This document shows positions 41,950 to 51,673 of a DNA stretch of 64,000 nucleotides, piece after piece. The stretch is from Heritagella caecorum. Its GTDB lineage: Bacteria; Bacillota; Clostridia; Oscillospirales; Acutalibacteraceae. Location: contig CAJFQL010000001.1 of the NCBI GenBank assembly GCA_904419035.1, positions 62,001 through 126,000 of the forward strand, in the 5' to 3' direction. The notes under the pieces were generated by a model. That model did no database searches, was not told the DNA's origin, and saw only the letters and a program-made list of their open reading frames with translations. A program made the translations under genes and the position numbers. Numbering within the stretch: position 1 is the stretch's first letter; every line of letters starts with the position of its first letter.

Positions 41950-43086
41950 TTAAAACCGAAAGAGCGAAAATCGGCGGATATCGATCACGTGCTGCGGACA
42001 CATTTCATGACAGCAAAAACAGTGAATGCAGTTTTTATATTGAATCTGTGCTTTGCCATCGCGCAAGCGAATGGTGTGCTGCGGGCAGCTTTCAGCGCAC
42101 TTACCGCATCCCACGCACTTCTTCGTTTGAATTTTCGGGTAAGGGGTTGTGATCTTTTTGGCCAGCGGCTGCAAAAAGCGCGGCAAGGTATCGAGAAAAT
42201 CACTGGATTTTGATTCCGGCATTTGAAAATCGTCCACTTTAAGGGAAGCAAACGAATCTCCCAAAAGCGGGATGTCTGAAAGCCCCTGGGGGCACAGCCC
42301 GCGGCGCACCGCTTCCTGTAGAAGGGGCACTTCCTCCTGTTTCATGCCGGTAAGTTCACAACAGATGGTATCAATGGCGTAGGGATTTTCACTGGCTGCA
42401 AGTACGTGCATAGCTTTGGGATTCCCGCCGGTGGGGCCATTCCCTTCCATAGCGATGATGCCATCCATCACACAGATGCCCGGTTTTACCCGTTCACACA
42501 AATCCACCAGCATAGCGGCAAACGCCTCTTTTTCGGGAAAGCGGCAATGCAGTTCCGGTTTCATCAGGCCCGGCACCACCCCAAACAGGTTTTTGCTGCA
42601 TCCGCTGAACATCATCATGCAGTGGGATTTGAGTTTCGCGATGTCCACCACCAAGTCGGCCTGCAAAATGGGCGTCACAATGTCAAAAAGCCGGCACCGT
42701 TCCCCCTGGGGGCAGGAAACCTGCTCATACGAACAATCTTCATTCAGCTTGATTCCATACTGCTGCGCCATTTCGGTATAGCCGCAATGCTGGTAAATGC
42801 CCCGCAGCATAGCCGGTGTGTAGGGGCCGCCAGGGCTTTCCACCACGGTTACCTGGGCCCCGTGATCGGCTAACCATGTGCAGACCGCTGCCGTTACCAG
42901 CGGGTGGGTACAAATGCCGCTTCCTTCTTTGGCACGCACCACTAGATTGGGTTTGACCGCCACTTTCATGCCCGGTTTGACTTTTTCAGCAAAGCCTAAA
43001 GCATCAAACTGTTTATCGATGATCGCGCGCAGTGTTTCATATTCATAAGCCTGACAAGAAGACAAATAAACGGTGTTATGATTCAT
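41950..43086 (-). CDS. DUF362 protein with C-terminal 2x[4Fe-4S] ferredoxin domain
   Basis: The 378-residue protein has a DUF362 domain (about 1-300) with KPNLVVRAKEGSGICTHP, VVESPGGPYTP, AKLKSHCMMMFSGCSKNLFG and MDGIIAMEGNGPTGG. A bacterial-type ferredoxin domain follows at about 315-370 with CVGCGKCAESCP and CIHCFCCHEMCP, enough for two 4Fe-4S clusters. Such proteins are widespread in anaerobes and their reaction is unknown. It overlaps the upstream aminotransferase by 11 bases, so the two are coupled. No membrane segment is seen. Confidence 0.85.
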   Translation of the reverse strand: MNHNTVYLSSCQAYEYETLRAIIDKQFDALGFAEKVKPGMKVAVKPNLVVRAKEGSGICTHPLVTAAVCTWLADHGAQVTVVESPGGPYTPAMLRGIYQHCGYTEMAQQYGIKLNEDCSYEQVSCPQGERCRLFDIVTPILQADLVVDIAKLKSHCMMMFSGCSKNLFGVVPGLMKPELHCRFPEKEAFAAMLVDLCERVKPGICVMDGIIAMEGNGPTGGNPKAMHVLAASENPYAIDTICCELTGMKQEEVPLLQEAVRRGLCPQGLSDIPLLGDSFASLKVDDFQMPESKSSDFLDTLPRFLQPLAKKITTPYPKIQTKKCVGCGKCAESCPQHTIRLRDGKAQIQYKNCIHCFCCHEMCPQHVIDIRRFSLFRF

Positions 43087-44251
43087 ACTTTTTCACAAAG
43101 CGCTCAATCCGGCGCAAAGCCTCCGTAATATGTTTAATCGAATACGAATACGAAATTCGAACAAACCCTTCCCCACAGGCGCCAAACGCCGTACCGGGCA
43201 CCACCGCCACATGTTCTTCATACAGCAGTTTTTCGCAGAATTCGTCGGAAGAGAGTCCTGTTTTTTGGATACTAGGGAATACATAAAAGGCCCCTTCCGG
43301 ATCAAAACAAGTCAGCCCCATACGGTTGAGTTCACTGACAATCAACCGGCGGCGCATGTCGTATTGTTCCCGCATGTAGGCAATATCCCCATCCCCATGG
43401 CGCAAGGCTTCCACAGCTGCATACTGGGAAGGGGTGGGCGCGCTCATAATGACATACTGGTGCAATTTGGTCATAGCCGCAATGAGTTCTTTGGGACCCA
43501 TGGCATACCCCAGCCGCCAACCAGTCATGGCAAACGCTTTGGAAAAACCATTGACGACAACGGTACGTTCTCTCATACCCGGAATACTCACCATAGAACA
43601 ATGGCCCGCATCCCCATAGGTCAGTTCCCCATAAATTTCATCGCTGAGGACCAGTAGGTCGTGGTCGATCACGACTTTGGCAATGGCCTCCAGATGTTCC
43701 CGGCGCATGACGCCCCCCGTGGGGTTATTGGGATAGGGTAAAATGAGCAGCTTGGTTTTTGGGGTAATATGGGCAAGCAATTCTTCGGGGGTCAGGCGAA
43801 AATGATCCTTTGCCTTTGTTTCCATGATAACCGGTACCCCTTCGGCCATTTCGGTCATAGGCACATAACACACATAGCTGGGTTCCGGAATTAGCACTTC
43901 GTCCCCTGGGTTTATGAGGGTGCGGATGCACAAATCAATGGCTTCCGATCCTCCCACGGTTACTAAACATTCCGTTCCTGGATCATACGACACGCCGTAA
44001 TGCCGGTCGAACCACCGGCACAGTTCCTGCCGCAGTTCCGAAAACCCCCGGTTGGGGGAATAGTGGGTACGGCCTTTATCCAGCTGGCGGATGCCTTCCT
44101 GCCGGATATGCCAAGGGGTGGAAAAATCCGGCTCCCCGATACTCAGGGAAATAACATCTTCCATTTCGCTGGCAATATCAAAAAATTTTCGGATGGCCGA
44201 AGGTTTAATGATTTGGATTTCCCGATTCATACGGGACTGGTAATCAATCAC
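43076..44251 (-). CDS. PLP-dependent aminotransferase, class I/II
   Basis: The 391-residue fold-type I aminotransferase has LSIGEPDFSTP near 38, YPNNPTGGVM, DEIYGEL, the PLP lysine in GFSKAFAMTGWRLGYAMG and the C-terminal RISYS with the carboxylate-binding Arg. Substrate specificity (aspartate, aromatic or branched-chain) cannot be read reliably. The start is a GTG at 44251, whose GTGA overlaps the stop of the Lrp-family regulator. An alternative ATG lies seven codons in. Coupling to an Lrp gene suggests amino-acid-responsive control. Confidence 0.9.
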   Translation of the reverse strand: MIDYQSRMNREIQIIKPSAIRKFFDIASEMEDVISLSIGEPDFSTPWHIRQEGIRQLDKGRTHYSPNRGFSELRQELCRWFDRHYGVSYDPGTECLVTVGGSEAIDLCIRTLINPGDEVLIPEPSYVCYVPMTEMAEGVPVIMETKAKDHFRLTPEELLAHITPKTKLLILPYPNNPTGGVMRREHLEAIAKVVIDHDLLVLSDEIYGELTYGDAGHCSMVSIPGMRERTVVVNGFSKAFAMTGWRLGYAMGPKELIAAMTKLHQYVIMSAPTPSQYAAVEALRHGDGDIAYMREQYDMRRRLIVSELNRMGLTCFDPEGAFYVFPSIQKTGLSSDEFCEKLLYEEHVAVVPGTAFGACGEGFVRISYSYSIKHITEALRRIERFVKKYES

Positions 44252-44724
44252 ACCTGTTCCTCTCTCTCATCAATTTCTTCGCCTTGCAGGGAAACGCTGG
44301 CATCCTTGTAGCGATGCAAAATAAAATGTGTCGCCGTTGACAGTACTCCATCGATAGGCGCCAATCTACGGGCGACAAAGACGGCAATGTCCTGCATGGT
44401 GCGGGCATTGACTGTGACAGCCAGGTCATATGAACCGCTCATCAGGTATAGGCTTTCGACTTCTTCAAAAGACATGATCTGTTCGGCAATCGCATCAAAG
44501 CCCGTATCTTTGCGAGGCGTCACCCGCAACTCGATGAGAGCCGAAGCCCGTTCGATCCCCGCTTTTTCGTAATTGATCAGGGGCTTATACCCACAAATGA
44601 TGCCCTTTTTCTCATAGTCATCGATAGCAGCTGCCACTTCCTCTGTGCTGCGATTGAGCATCACGGCAATTTGCTCGTTGCTAAGCCGCGCGTTTTCCTG
44701 CAAAAGCTGTAGTACCTTTTCCAT
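44248..44724 (-). CDS. Lrp/AsnC family transcriptional regulator
   Basis: The 158-residue protein has an N-terminal winged HTH (about 1-55, with ARLSNEQIAVMLNRSTEEVAAAI) and a C-terminal RAM/ACT-like ligand domain (about 65-140, with GSYDLAVTVNARTMQDIAVFV). Lrp-type proteins sense amino acids as octamers and often control adjacent amino-acid genes. It overlaps the downstream aminotransferase by 4 bases, so that enzyme is a likely target. The effector is unknown. Confidence 0.92.
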   Translation of the reverse strand: MEKVLQLLQENARLSNEQIAVMLNRSTEEVAAAIDDYEKKGIICGYKPLINYEKAGIERASALIELRVTPRKDTGFDAIAEQIMSFEEVESLYLMSGSYDLAVTVNARTMQDIAVFVARRLAPIDGVLSTATHFILHRYKDASVSLQGEEIDEREEQV

Positions 44725-44754
44725 AAACGAAAACTCCTTTCTTCTTTTCCTTGT

Positions 44755-45561
44755 CTATTCTTCTCCAAGAGGTACCGGGCAAGGCCGGCGCTTTCGGTAA
44801 ATCATATACTCTGTAAATCCCAGCCGCCGCAGCATGGAGCACGTACGAGGGATAAAACAGCCGGTATCCGCCGGTGCATGGGCATCCGCGCCCACGGTAA
44901 TGAGCCGTCCACCCAACTGATGGTACCGGCGCAAAAGATCTTCCCCCGGCAGGGATTCCCCGATTTCCTGCCGGAAACCGGAGGCGTTGACTTCCAGCGC
45001 AATTTGCTTTTGGATTAGGGTACGGAACACCCGGTCAATCGCATCGGCAAAAGGCGTAAGATCCATGCCTTTTGGCATATAACGCAGCGGATAGGTTACG
45101 TGGGCCAGCGTATCGAATTGGCCCCACAACACCATCTCGAGCAGTTCGGAAAAATACCGGCGCAAAAGGTCACGGGGATCGTGTTGCTCATAATTTAGAA
45201 AATAGAAATCCTCTTCCCCCTCTAAATTATGGAGCGAACCGATGACAAAATCATAAGGGCCGTGGCGCAAAATCTCTTGGGCCGCCCGCTTTTCCTGGAG
45301 CGGTTCACCCAGTTCTACCCCAAAAAGGATTTCAAGCTTTCCCTGCCAGTCTTTCGCCGCCTGCTGCGTGCTGTAACGGGACACCCCCATCATCGCCCGG
45401 GAATTATCAAAAAGGAACACGGGGCAATCCCGGTGATCGGTAATCGTTATACAGGAAAGGCCATGTTCATAAGAAGCCGCCGCCATTTCTTCCACGGAAT
45501 AGGCCGCGTCAAATGAAGCGGATGAATGCATGTGATTATCGCTATAAAAAGGGGTTTTCAT
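44755..45561 (-). CDS. PHP-domain phosphatase, histidinol-phosphatase-like
   Basis: The 268-residue PHP-domain protein has the metal ligands in DNHMHSSAS at 8-16, TDHRD near 41, a Glu in GVELGE, GSLHN, and the terminal GADAHAPAD. The overall pattern matches the HisK type of histidinol-phosphate phosphatase, but no other his genes are in the window, so a different phosphoester substrate is possible. It lies between a GT8 glycosyltransferase (upstream) and the Lrp regulator (downstream, 30-base gap). Confidence 0.8.
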   Translation of the reverse strand: MKTPFYSDNHMHSSASFDAAYSVEEMAAASYEHGLSCITITDHRDCPVFLFDNSRAMMGVSRYSTQQAAKDWQGKLEILFGVELGEPLQEKRAAQEILRHGPYDFVIGSLHNLEGEEDFYFLNYEQHDPRDLLRRYFSELLEMVLWGQFDTLAHVTYPLRYMPKGMDLTPFADAIDRVFRTLIQKQIALEVNASGFRQEIGESLPGEDLLRRYHQLGGRLITVGADAHAPADTGCFIPRTCSMLRRLGFTEYMIYRKRRPCPVPLGEE

Positions 45562-45567
45562 GCTGGT

Positions 45568-46584
45568 TTAAACAATCCTTTCTCCCTGTGGAACCTGCGG
45601 CACTTTAAACCGGCAGCGAAGCCGGTATACAAGTCTGGAAAAACAGGCACTGGGAACCGTATCATAAATACGGGAAAAGAACAAAAACAGGGGATTTTCT
45701 TTCCCTTTCGTCGTTTTTAGAGGCTGCCCGGCTAGGGGCGAGCGTTCGCGGTAAAAAAGGTATTCTTCTTTTCCCGGAATCGTACATTCCAAAAACCAGG
45801 GTTTGGTGGGAAATCGTCCACCAATATAATGATAAATCACGGCGTTTTCCCGCTCGTTTTGAATCGTCTCTTTTAAAAAGGTCGGTTTTTCCGACATATG
45901 ATACCCAGCCACCATGGATAGTACCCGGTTATTCATCCCCACCGGGAAATCGTAACGCAGCGGTAATCGCACCACGTCTTCCGGCCGTACAGCCAAATTC
46001 AGCAGCGTTTGATCGGGAAAGCGGAATTGAGACCCGTACTGTTTGACCCATTTCTGTAAAACAGCATCGATATGACGGCGCCGGCATTCTTCCAGATTGA
46101 AAAGCAGCACGCCGCCGTTAAAATAAAATGGCGTGTGATAAAACGGGTCATCCGGCCAGGCCGATGTAAACGCAGGTACATCCAGTACACCACCCAGTAG
46201 TTTCCCCTGCAAATCCGTTTGCCATAAATCCCGCAGGGACCGGCGGATGATGGTGTCGCCGTCAATCCATAAAACACGGTCGAGATCCGGAAAAATCTCT
46301 TCCATGAACATGTACAAATAGGCGTTACACGTACCCTTCCACCCAGTGGGGCGGTATTCCTCCCGGATTTGCCGGATATATTCGTCACAATTATGCAGGC
46401 ACACAGTGCCACGGGGATACGGTTCTGCGGCCTGAAGAAGCAGATTTTCGTTTTCATGGCTGACAAATTCCGTGAGGACATGCACACAGACATCTTCATC
46501 CCGGTGGTTTTCGAATACAGAAACGGCCGACACCGCCGTAGGGGCACAGTACCCGTCGTTTGTCATGTAGCACACATGGATCAT
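45568..46584 (-). CDS. Glycosyltransferase family 8 protein
   Basis: The 338-residue enzyme has a GT-A fold with an N-terminal MIHVCYMTNDGYCAPTAVS, a central WIDGDTIIRRSL in which DGD is the metal-binding DxD, FNGGVLLFNLEE, and a C-terminal IYHYIGG with the second metal His. These features fit the retaining GT8 family (LPS or cell-wall glucosyl/galactosyltransferases). The frame is open from a GTG at 46626, but the AAAGGA favours the ATG at 46584. The acceptor is unknown. It is 6 bases upstream of the PHP phosphatase. Confidence 0.88.
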   Translation of the reverse strand: MIHVCYMTNDGYCAPTAVSAVSVFENHRDEDVCVHVLTEFVSHENENLLLQAAEPYPRGTVCLHNCDEYIRQIREEYRPTGWKGTCNAYLYMFMEEIFPDLDRVLWIDGDTIIRRSLRDLWQTDLQGKLLGGVLDVPAFTSAWPDDPFYHTPFYFNGGVLLFNLEECRRRHIDAVLQKWVKQYGSQFRFPDQTLLNLAVRPEDVVRLPLRYDFPVGMNNRVLSMVAGYHMSEKPTFLKETIQNERENAVIYHYIGGRFPTKPWFLECTIPGKEEYLFYRERSPLAGQPLKTTKGKENPLFLFFSRIYDTVPSACFSRLVYRLRCRFKVPQVPQGERIV

Positions 46585-46798
46585 GAATCTCGCATCCTTT
46601 TCCCTCTGCACTGCCTTTTCAGTCACAGATTATTCACAATGTTACTATAGCATAAAGGGACGAAAAAAGGAAGCTGTTTTCTTGCAGACAAACGATCCCT
46701 TTCTGCGTTTGCAAGATGGGCCCCCACTTCATTCATCAGAATTGCTCAAAAATCCAGAAAAAACTGGTTTTTCACCCCGATTTGCACGTTGTCCCGCC

Positions 46799-46827
46799 TT
46801 GACTTTCCCCTGGTTTTCGCTCATAAT
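46799..46827 (+). promoter_or_regulatory. Sigma-A promoter of the ACT/UPF0210 operon
   Basis: TTGACT (46799-46804), a 17-base spacer and CATAAT (46822-46827) lie about 45 bases before the ACT gene ATG. The remaining divergent intergenic DNA (46585-46798) shows only a small CCAG/CTGG hairpin with a T run near 46755-46773. Confidence 0.75.
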
Positions 46828-46872
46828 AAGATAGCGTATCAGCAATAATAAAATGATGGGAGGAATTTCTCC

Positions 46873-47142
46873 ATGCGTGCAATTCTTACAGTCGTTGGTA
46901 AAGATACGGTCGGAATCCTGGCCAAAGTTTCCCAGGTATGCGCCAAAGAACACGTCAATATCATGGATGTGACCCAGTCCATTATGCAGGATCTGTTCGT
47001 CATGATCATGCTGGTCGATATTTCTTCGTGCGCGGTTCCGTTTTCTTCCCTGCAGGATGAGTTGGAAGCCATCGGTACGGACATGAATTTAAAAATCCAC
47101 GTTATGCATGAAGACATTTTCAATTCCATGCACCGCATTTAA
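46873..47142 (+). CDS. ACT-domain protein, UPF0237 family
   Basis: The 89-residue protein is a single ACT domain: RAILTVVGKDTVGILAKVSQVCAKE, NIMDVTQSIMQDLFVM, then a second beta-alpha unit ending MHEDIFNSMHRI. UPF0237 proteins are regulatory ligand binders related to the GcvR ACT domain. They are almost always paired with a UPF0210 gene, as here (24-base gap). The GGGAGG before the ATG is strong. The ligand is unknown. Confidence 0.9.
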   Translation: MRAILTVVGKDTVGILAKVSQVCAKEHVNIMDVTQSIMQDLFVMIMLVDISSCAVPFSSLQDELEAIGTDMNLKIHVMHEDIFNSMHRI

Positions 47143-47165
47143 GCCGGCAGAAAGGATGAACAAGA

Positions 47166-48530
47166 ATGGGCGTTGTCAATACGCATGATATTCTGGAAAC
47201 AATCCGCATGATCGATGACGAAAACCTGGACGTTCGTACGATCACCATGGGGATTTCGCTGCTTGACTGCATCGATCCGGATGCGGAAAAAGCATGCCAG
47301 AAAATTTACGATAAAATCTGCCGCTACGCCAAAGATCTGGTGAAAACCGGCGAAGATATCAGCCGGGAATACGGCATTCCGATTATTCATAAACGCATTT
47401 CCGTCACCCCCATCGCCATGATTGCGGCTACGACACCGCAGGTAAGCCCCGTTTGCTACGCCAAAGCCCTGGACCGGGCCGCCAAAGCCACCGGGGTAAA
47501 CTTTGTGGGCGGGTATTCGGCCTTGGTGCACAAGGGATTCGGCCCTGGGGATCTGGCACTGATCGATAGTATTCCCGAAGCCCTGAGCCAGACGGAATTT
47601 GTGTGCTCGTCGGTCAATATCGGCACGACCAAAGCCGGGCTGAATATGGACGCGGTGGAAAAAATGGGCCATGTGGTACATGATGTGGCTGTGGCCACAG
47701 CAGATCGCGATTCGATTGGTGCTGCCAAGTTGGTGGTATTCTGCAACGCACCGGAAGATAACCCCTTTATGGCCGGCGCCTTCCACGGCGTGGGCGAACC
47801 TGACTGTGTGATCAACGTGGGGGTTTCGGGCCCCGGCGTTGTTCGTGCGGCTCTTTCCAAAGCCGGCGACTGCGATTTGACAGCGGTGGCCGACCTGATC
47901 AAGCGCACAGCCTTTAAGATTACCCGGATGGGCCAGCTGGTAGCGCAGGAAGCCTCCCGGCGCCTGTCGGTTCCGTTCGGCATCGTCGACCTTTCGCTGG
48001 CCCCCACCCCTGCCGTTGGGGACAGTGTGGCGTATATTCTGGAAGAAATGGGCCTGGAAACCTGTGGGTCGCATGGCACGACGGCAGCTTTGGCTCTGCT
48101 CAATGATGCGGTGAAAAAAGGCGGCGTTATGGCTTCTTCCCATGTAGGCGGATTGTCGGGCGCCTTTATCCCGGTGACCGAAGATGCCGGTATGATCCAT
48201 GCCGCCGAATGCGGCACGTTAACGCTCACCAAGCTGGAAGCTATGACAGCGGTTTGCTCGGTAGGGCTTGACATGATTGCCATCCCCGGCGATACCCCCG
48301 ATGAAATTATTTCGGCCATTATCGCGGACGAAGCCGCTATTGGCATGGTCAACTCCAAAACTACAGCGGTCCGTGTGATTCCCGCCATTGGCAAAAAGAG
48401 TGGCGATACCTTAAACTTTGGCGGTCTTCTGGGTGGCGGGCCAGTGATGGAAGTAAACCCGGCTTCTCCCCTGCGGTTTGTCAAACGCGGCGGACGTATT
48501 CCGGCTCCGATGCAGGCACTGAAAAACTAA
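47166..48530 (+). CDS. UPF0210 (DUF711/PFL-like) protein
   Basis: The 454-residue protein is a member of UPF0210/DUF711, which has a fold related to pyruvate formate-lyase but lacks an identified reaction. Visible conserved blocks are DILETIRMIDDENLDVRT, NFVGGYSALVHKG, SVNIGTTKAGLN, INVGVSGPGVV, FGIVDLSLAPTPAVGDSV and LNFGGLLGGGPVM. It has no signal peptide. It follows the UPF0237 ACT gene and ends at a strong terminator, so the two form a complete operon. Confidence 0.92.
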   Translation: MGVVNTHDILETIRMIDDENLDVRTITMGISLLDCIDPDAEKACQKIYDKICRYAKDLVKTGEDISREYGIPIIHKRISVTPIAMIAATTPQVSPVCYAKALDRAAKATGVNFVGGYSALVHKGFGPGDLALIDSIPEALSQTEFVCSSVNIGTTKAGLNMDAVEKMGHVVHDVAVATADRDSIGAAKLVVFCNAPEDNPFMAGAFHGVGEPDCVINVGVSGPGVVRAALSKAGDCDLTAVADLIKRTAFKITRMGQLVAQEASRRLSVPFGIVDLSLAPTPAVGDSVAYILEEMGLETCGSHGTTAALALLNDAVKKGGVMASSHVGGLSGAFIPVTEDAGMIHAAECGTLTLTKLEAMTAVCSVGLDMIAIPGDTPDEIISAIIADEAAIGMVNSKTTAVRVIPAIGKKSGDTLNFGGLLGGGPVMEVNPASPLRFVKRGGRIPAPMQALKN

Positions 48531-48533
48531 TCC

Positions 48534-48567
48534 GAACCCCGCTGGCCAAAACCAGCGGGGATTTTTT
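48534..48567 (+). terminator. Terminator of the ACT/UPF0210 operon
   Basis: CCCCGCTGG and CCAGCGGGG form a perfect 9-bp stem with a 6-base loop, followed by ATTTTTT. It starts a few bases after the UPF0210 stop. Confidence 0.93.
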
Positions 48568-48583
48568 GTGCCTTTTTGGCGGC

Positions 48584-48612
48584 TTGACTTTTCGCAGGAA
48601 AATGCCTATAGT
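48584..48612 (+). promoter_or_regulatory. Sigma-A promoter of the first MATE exporter
   Basis: TTGACT (48584-48589), a 17-base spacer and TATAGT (48607-48612) lie about 50 bases before the ATG. No obvious operator repeat was seen between the promoter and the gene. Confidence 0.75.
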
Positions 48613-48663
48613 TAGCATACATACTTTTAAAATATCTTATTTTGGTTTGAGGAGGAAAACATC

Positions 48664-50058
48664 ATGACCTTTTTTCGCCAGGCGCGGCAGTGCCTGGATT
48701 TTCACGATCCGTTTTACCGGTCACTGGCCGCACTGGTGTTGCCCATTGCTCTGCAAAATCTGATCAATGCCGCTGTCAATTCCGCCGACGTACTTATGCT
48801 CAGCATGGTGAACCAATCGTCGTTATCGGCTGTTTCGCTGGCGAACCAGGTGCACTTTTTGCTGACCGGTTTTTATTACGGTGTGACGTCGGGCATTACG
48901 ATGCTGGTTTCCCAATACTGGGGACGTGGAGATCGACAATCCATTTTGACAATTATGGGTATTTCGCTGCGTCTTTCCGTTGGGGTAACGGTTCTGGTTA
49001 CCCTACTGTGTTTCTTCTGTCCGGCGGCCATTATGCGAATCTTTACGAACGACACAGAGTTGATTGCCATTGGCGCCGACTATTTGCGGATTATCGGTTT
49101 TTCTTACCTACTGATGAGTATTTCACAGGTGTACTTATGTGTGATGCGCAGCATGGAACGGGCCCGGGTAAGCACGATCATCAGCAGCATCGCGCTGCTG
49201 TTAAACATTTTCCTCAATGCGGTTTTTATCTTTGGTTTTTTGGGCGCACCCAAATTGGGGGTTATCGGCGTATCCATCGCTACCGTGATTGCCCGTGTGG
49301 CGGAACTAGCCTTGTGTATAGTCGATGCGGTGCGATACCGCACCCTTCCCTACTCCTTTGCGGGGCTTTTCCGGAAAAACCGGGTTTTGTTCCGAGACTT
49401 TATCCATTATTCCCTACCCGCTTTGGGAAATGACTGCTCCTGGACCATTGCCTTCGCTTCGTACTCCGTTATTTTAGGGCATTTAGGTTCCGATATGGTG
49501 GCGGCCAGTTCGGTGGCCACCACCGTACGCGATTTATGTACCGTCGTTTGTTTCGGGATTTCGTCCGGCGGGGCTGTACTGCTGGGCAAATCCATCGGCG
49601 CCGGCGAAATGGAAGAAGCCCGGAAAAATGCCTCCCGCATTTGCCGGATTACGCTTTTATTTGGTGCCGTAACGGCCATTCTGATCCTAGCCGCCCGTCC
49701 GCTGATTTTTATGGCGATCCAGCTCACCGATACCGCTTATCAATACCTGGATGTCATGCTGTGGATCAGCTCGTATTACGTAATCGGGCAGGCCATCAAC
49801 ACCACGGTGATCACCGGTATTTTCCGTGCTGGCGGCGATTCCCGGTTTGGCTTCTTGTGTGATACCATCACCATGTGGGCCATTTCGGTTCCTCTTGGAT
49901 TTTTGAGCGCCTTTGTGTTCTGTTTGCCGCCTTTGTGGGTATATTTCATTTTGTGCCTGGATGAATTCTGGAAAATTCCGGTGGTCTATAAACACTACAA
50001 GAGCTACAAATGGCTAAATAACATTACACGGGATTTTTCGAATCCATCCGTCGGCTAA
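48664..50058 (+). CDS. MATE family efflux transporter
   Basis: The 464-residue integral membrane protein has about twelve hydrophobic helices in two homologous halves, the MATE fold that exports cationic compounds with sodium or proton antiport. N-terminal ALVLPIALQNLINAAVNSAD and GITMLVSQYWGRGDRQS are typical. GAGGAGG precedes the ATG. It has its own promoter and a terminator shared with a convergent MATE gene. The substrate cannot be predicted. Confidence 0.92.
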   Translation: MTFFRQARQCLDFHDPFYRSLAALVLPIALQNLINAAVNSADVLMLSMVNQSSLSAVSLANQVHFLLTGFYYGVTSGITMLVSQYWGRGDRQSILTIMGISLRLSVGVTVLVTLLCFFCPAAIMRIFTNDTELIAIGADYLRIIGFSYLLMSISQVYLCVMRSMERARVSTIISSIALLLNIFLNAVFIFGFLGAPKLGVIGVSIATVIARVAELALCIVDAVRYRTLPYSFAGLFRKNRVLFRDFIHYSLPALGNDCSWTIAFASYSVILGHLGSDMVAASSVATTVRDLCTVVCFGISSGGAVLLGKSIGAGEMEEARKNASRICRITLLFGAVTAILILAARPLIFMAIQLTDTAYQYLDVMLWISSYYVIGQAINTTVITGIFRAGGDSRFGFLCDTITMWAISVPLGFLSAFVFCLPPLWVYFILCLDEFWKIPVVYKHYKSYKWLNNITRDFSNPSVG

Positions 50059-50071
50059 ATTTTCAATAAGG

Positions 50072-50112
50072 AAACGTGGGCCCTGTCCAACGACAAGGCC
50101 CACGTTTTTTTG
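50072..50112. terminator. Bidirectional terminator between the two MATE genes
   Basis: AACGTGGGCC (50073-50082) and GGCCCACGTT (50097-50106) form a perfect 10-bp stem followed by seven T. It serves the plus-strand MATE gene and, less strongly, the minus-strand one. Confidence 0.9.
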
Positions 50113-50124
50113 TTATGTGAAATT

Positions 50125-51516
50125 TTAAACGGCTTGCTTTGCCGGCTCGTCTTCGTCGGGCACTTCCACCACTGTGCGGCGTACCCGGCGCATCACCGAG
50201 AAGTAGCACGGAATCAGGAAGCAGTCGGCTGCAATCCAAGCGGCCGGGTTGGCCAGGCAGGCCCCCACAAAGCCCCACAGCGGCACCATGAAGAATGCCA
50301 CACAAGCTCTGGCCACCATTTCGAATAGCCCGGCAAACATCGCAATTTTGCTAAAGCCCAGTCCCTGAATCACATAGCGCACCACGATCACAAAGGCCAG
50401 CGTTGCATAGGTCACCGAGTTGATAAACAGGAACGTTTCCACATTGGAAAGGATCGCCGTTTCATCGGCACTGACGAATAGCAGGGCAATGGTGCGGCCA
50501 AAGAACTGCAAAATCAGGAAGGAAAGGACCGAATAGACAATCATAACTCCCAACCCACAGCGCAATCCCCGGCCGATGCGCGACAATTTGCGTGCGCCTA
50601 CATTCTGGCCGCAATAGGTGGCCATGGTGGTTCCCATGGCATCGTAGGCACAGTTAAACAGCATCTGGATTTTGGAAGCCGCTGTCACCGAAGCAACCGC
50701 GACCGACCCTAACGAGTTCACCGCGCTGGCCAGCACCACGCTGCCAATGGCCGTAATGGAGTTTTGTAGTCCCATGGGGAACCCTAAATTACACAGGATT
50801 TTCATATGGATGGGACTAAACGCCCATTCCCCTTTGCGCACATGCAAAATGGGCAACCGGCGAATCATATAAACTACGCATAGCAATCCCGAAATCAGCT
50901 GCGACAAGATGGTGGCCCAAGCCGCCCCAGCACATCCTAAATGGAACGTGAGGATGAACAGAAAATCAAGGCCAATATTGAGTACAGAAGAAAGAATCAG
51001 GAAAACCAAGGGGGTTTTGCTGTCCCCCAGCGCACGCATAATGGCCGAAGCCAAGTTATACAAAATGGTAGCCGGAATTCCCAGCAGGATGACCACAAAG
51101 TAATTATACGCTTCCTGAATGATGTTGGAGGGCGTCTGCATCCAAACGAGAATCTGCCAGGCAAGTGCTACGGTGATTACCGTAACAACTACCGCCATGG
51201 CTGCCGCCAGCCAAATACTATTGGCCACAAACTTCCGCAGATTTTCTTCATCCTTAGCTCCAAACCTCTGTGCAATGGGAATGCTCATCCCGGCGCAGGA
51301 GCCAAGACAAAAGCCAATAATTAAAAATTGAAGGGAACCAACCGAACCGACGGAAGCCAGCGCATCAACCCCCAAATACTGTCCCACAATGATGGTGTCG
51401 ACCATACTGTACATCTGCTGAAAAAAATTGCCAAAAATCAGCGGAAGGGCAAAACCCAGAATGAGCGACATAGGCTTGCCATATGTCATATCTTTCATAG
51501 AACTTTTTTGAGCCAT
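50125..51516 (-). CDS. MATE family efflux transporter
   Basis: The 463-residue MATE transporter has about twelve membrane helices, an N-terminal KPMSLILGFALPLIFGNFFQQMYSMVDTIIVG split over helix one, and GMSIPIAQRFGAKDEENLRKFV between helices. It is only distantly similar to the convergent MATE gene and so is not a recent tandem copy. The frame is open from 51537; GAGGGAGAA is spaced for the ATG at 51516. The C-terminus is acidic. The substrate is unknown. Confidence 0.92.
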   Translation of the reverse strand: MAQKSSMKDMTYGKPMSLILGFALPLIFGNFFQQMYSMVDTIIVGQYLGVDALASVGSVGSLQFLIIGFCLGSCAGMSIPIAQRFGAKDEENLRKFVANSIWLAAAMAVVVTVITVALAWQILVWMQTPSNIIQEAYNYFVVILLGIPATILYNLASAIMRALGDSKTPLVFLILSSVLNIGLDFLFILTFHLGCAGAAWATILSQLISGLLCVVYMIRRLPILHVRKGEWAFSPIHMKILCNLGFPMGLQNSITAIGSVVLASAVNSLGSVAVASVTAASKIQMLFNCAYDAMGTTMATYCGQNVGARKLSRIGRGLRCGLGVMIVYSVLSFLILQFFGRTIALLFVSADETAILSNVETFLFINSVTYATLAFVIVVRYVIQGLGFSKIAMFAGLFEMVARACVAFFMVPLWGFVGACLANPAAWIAADCFLIPCYFSVMRRVRRTVVEVPDEDEPAKQAV

Positions 51517-51673
51517 GTATTTTCTTCTCCCTCTCATATTGAAACAGGCATTTTTCTTTTCTCACAGCCAACGAAAAAGAAGGCCATGTATATTTCCCCG
51601 TATTCCTGCCATACTGTCCGTGTAACAGCTTTTGGGCTGTGCGGTAACTTTTTCAGAAAGGAAGCTTTGGCAT

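Noticed and set aside
47139..48200. Minus-strand open frame of 353 codons
   Set aside because: Antisense to the UPF0210 gene, which has strong family motifs and a good ribosome binding site.
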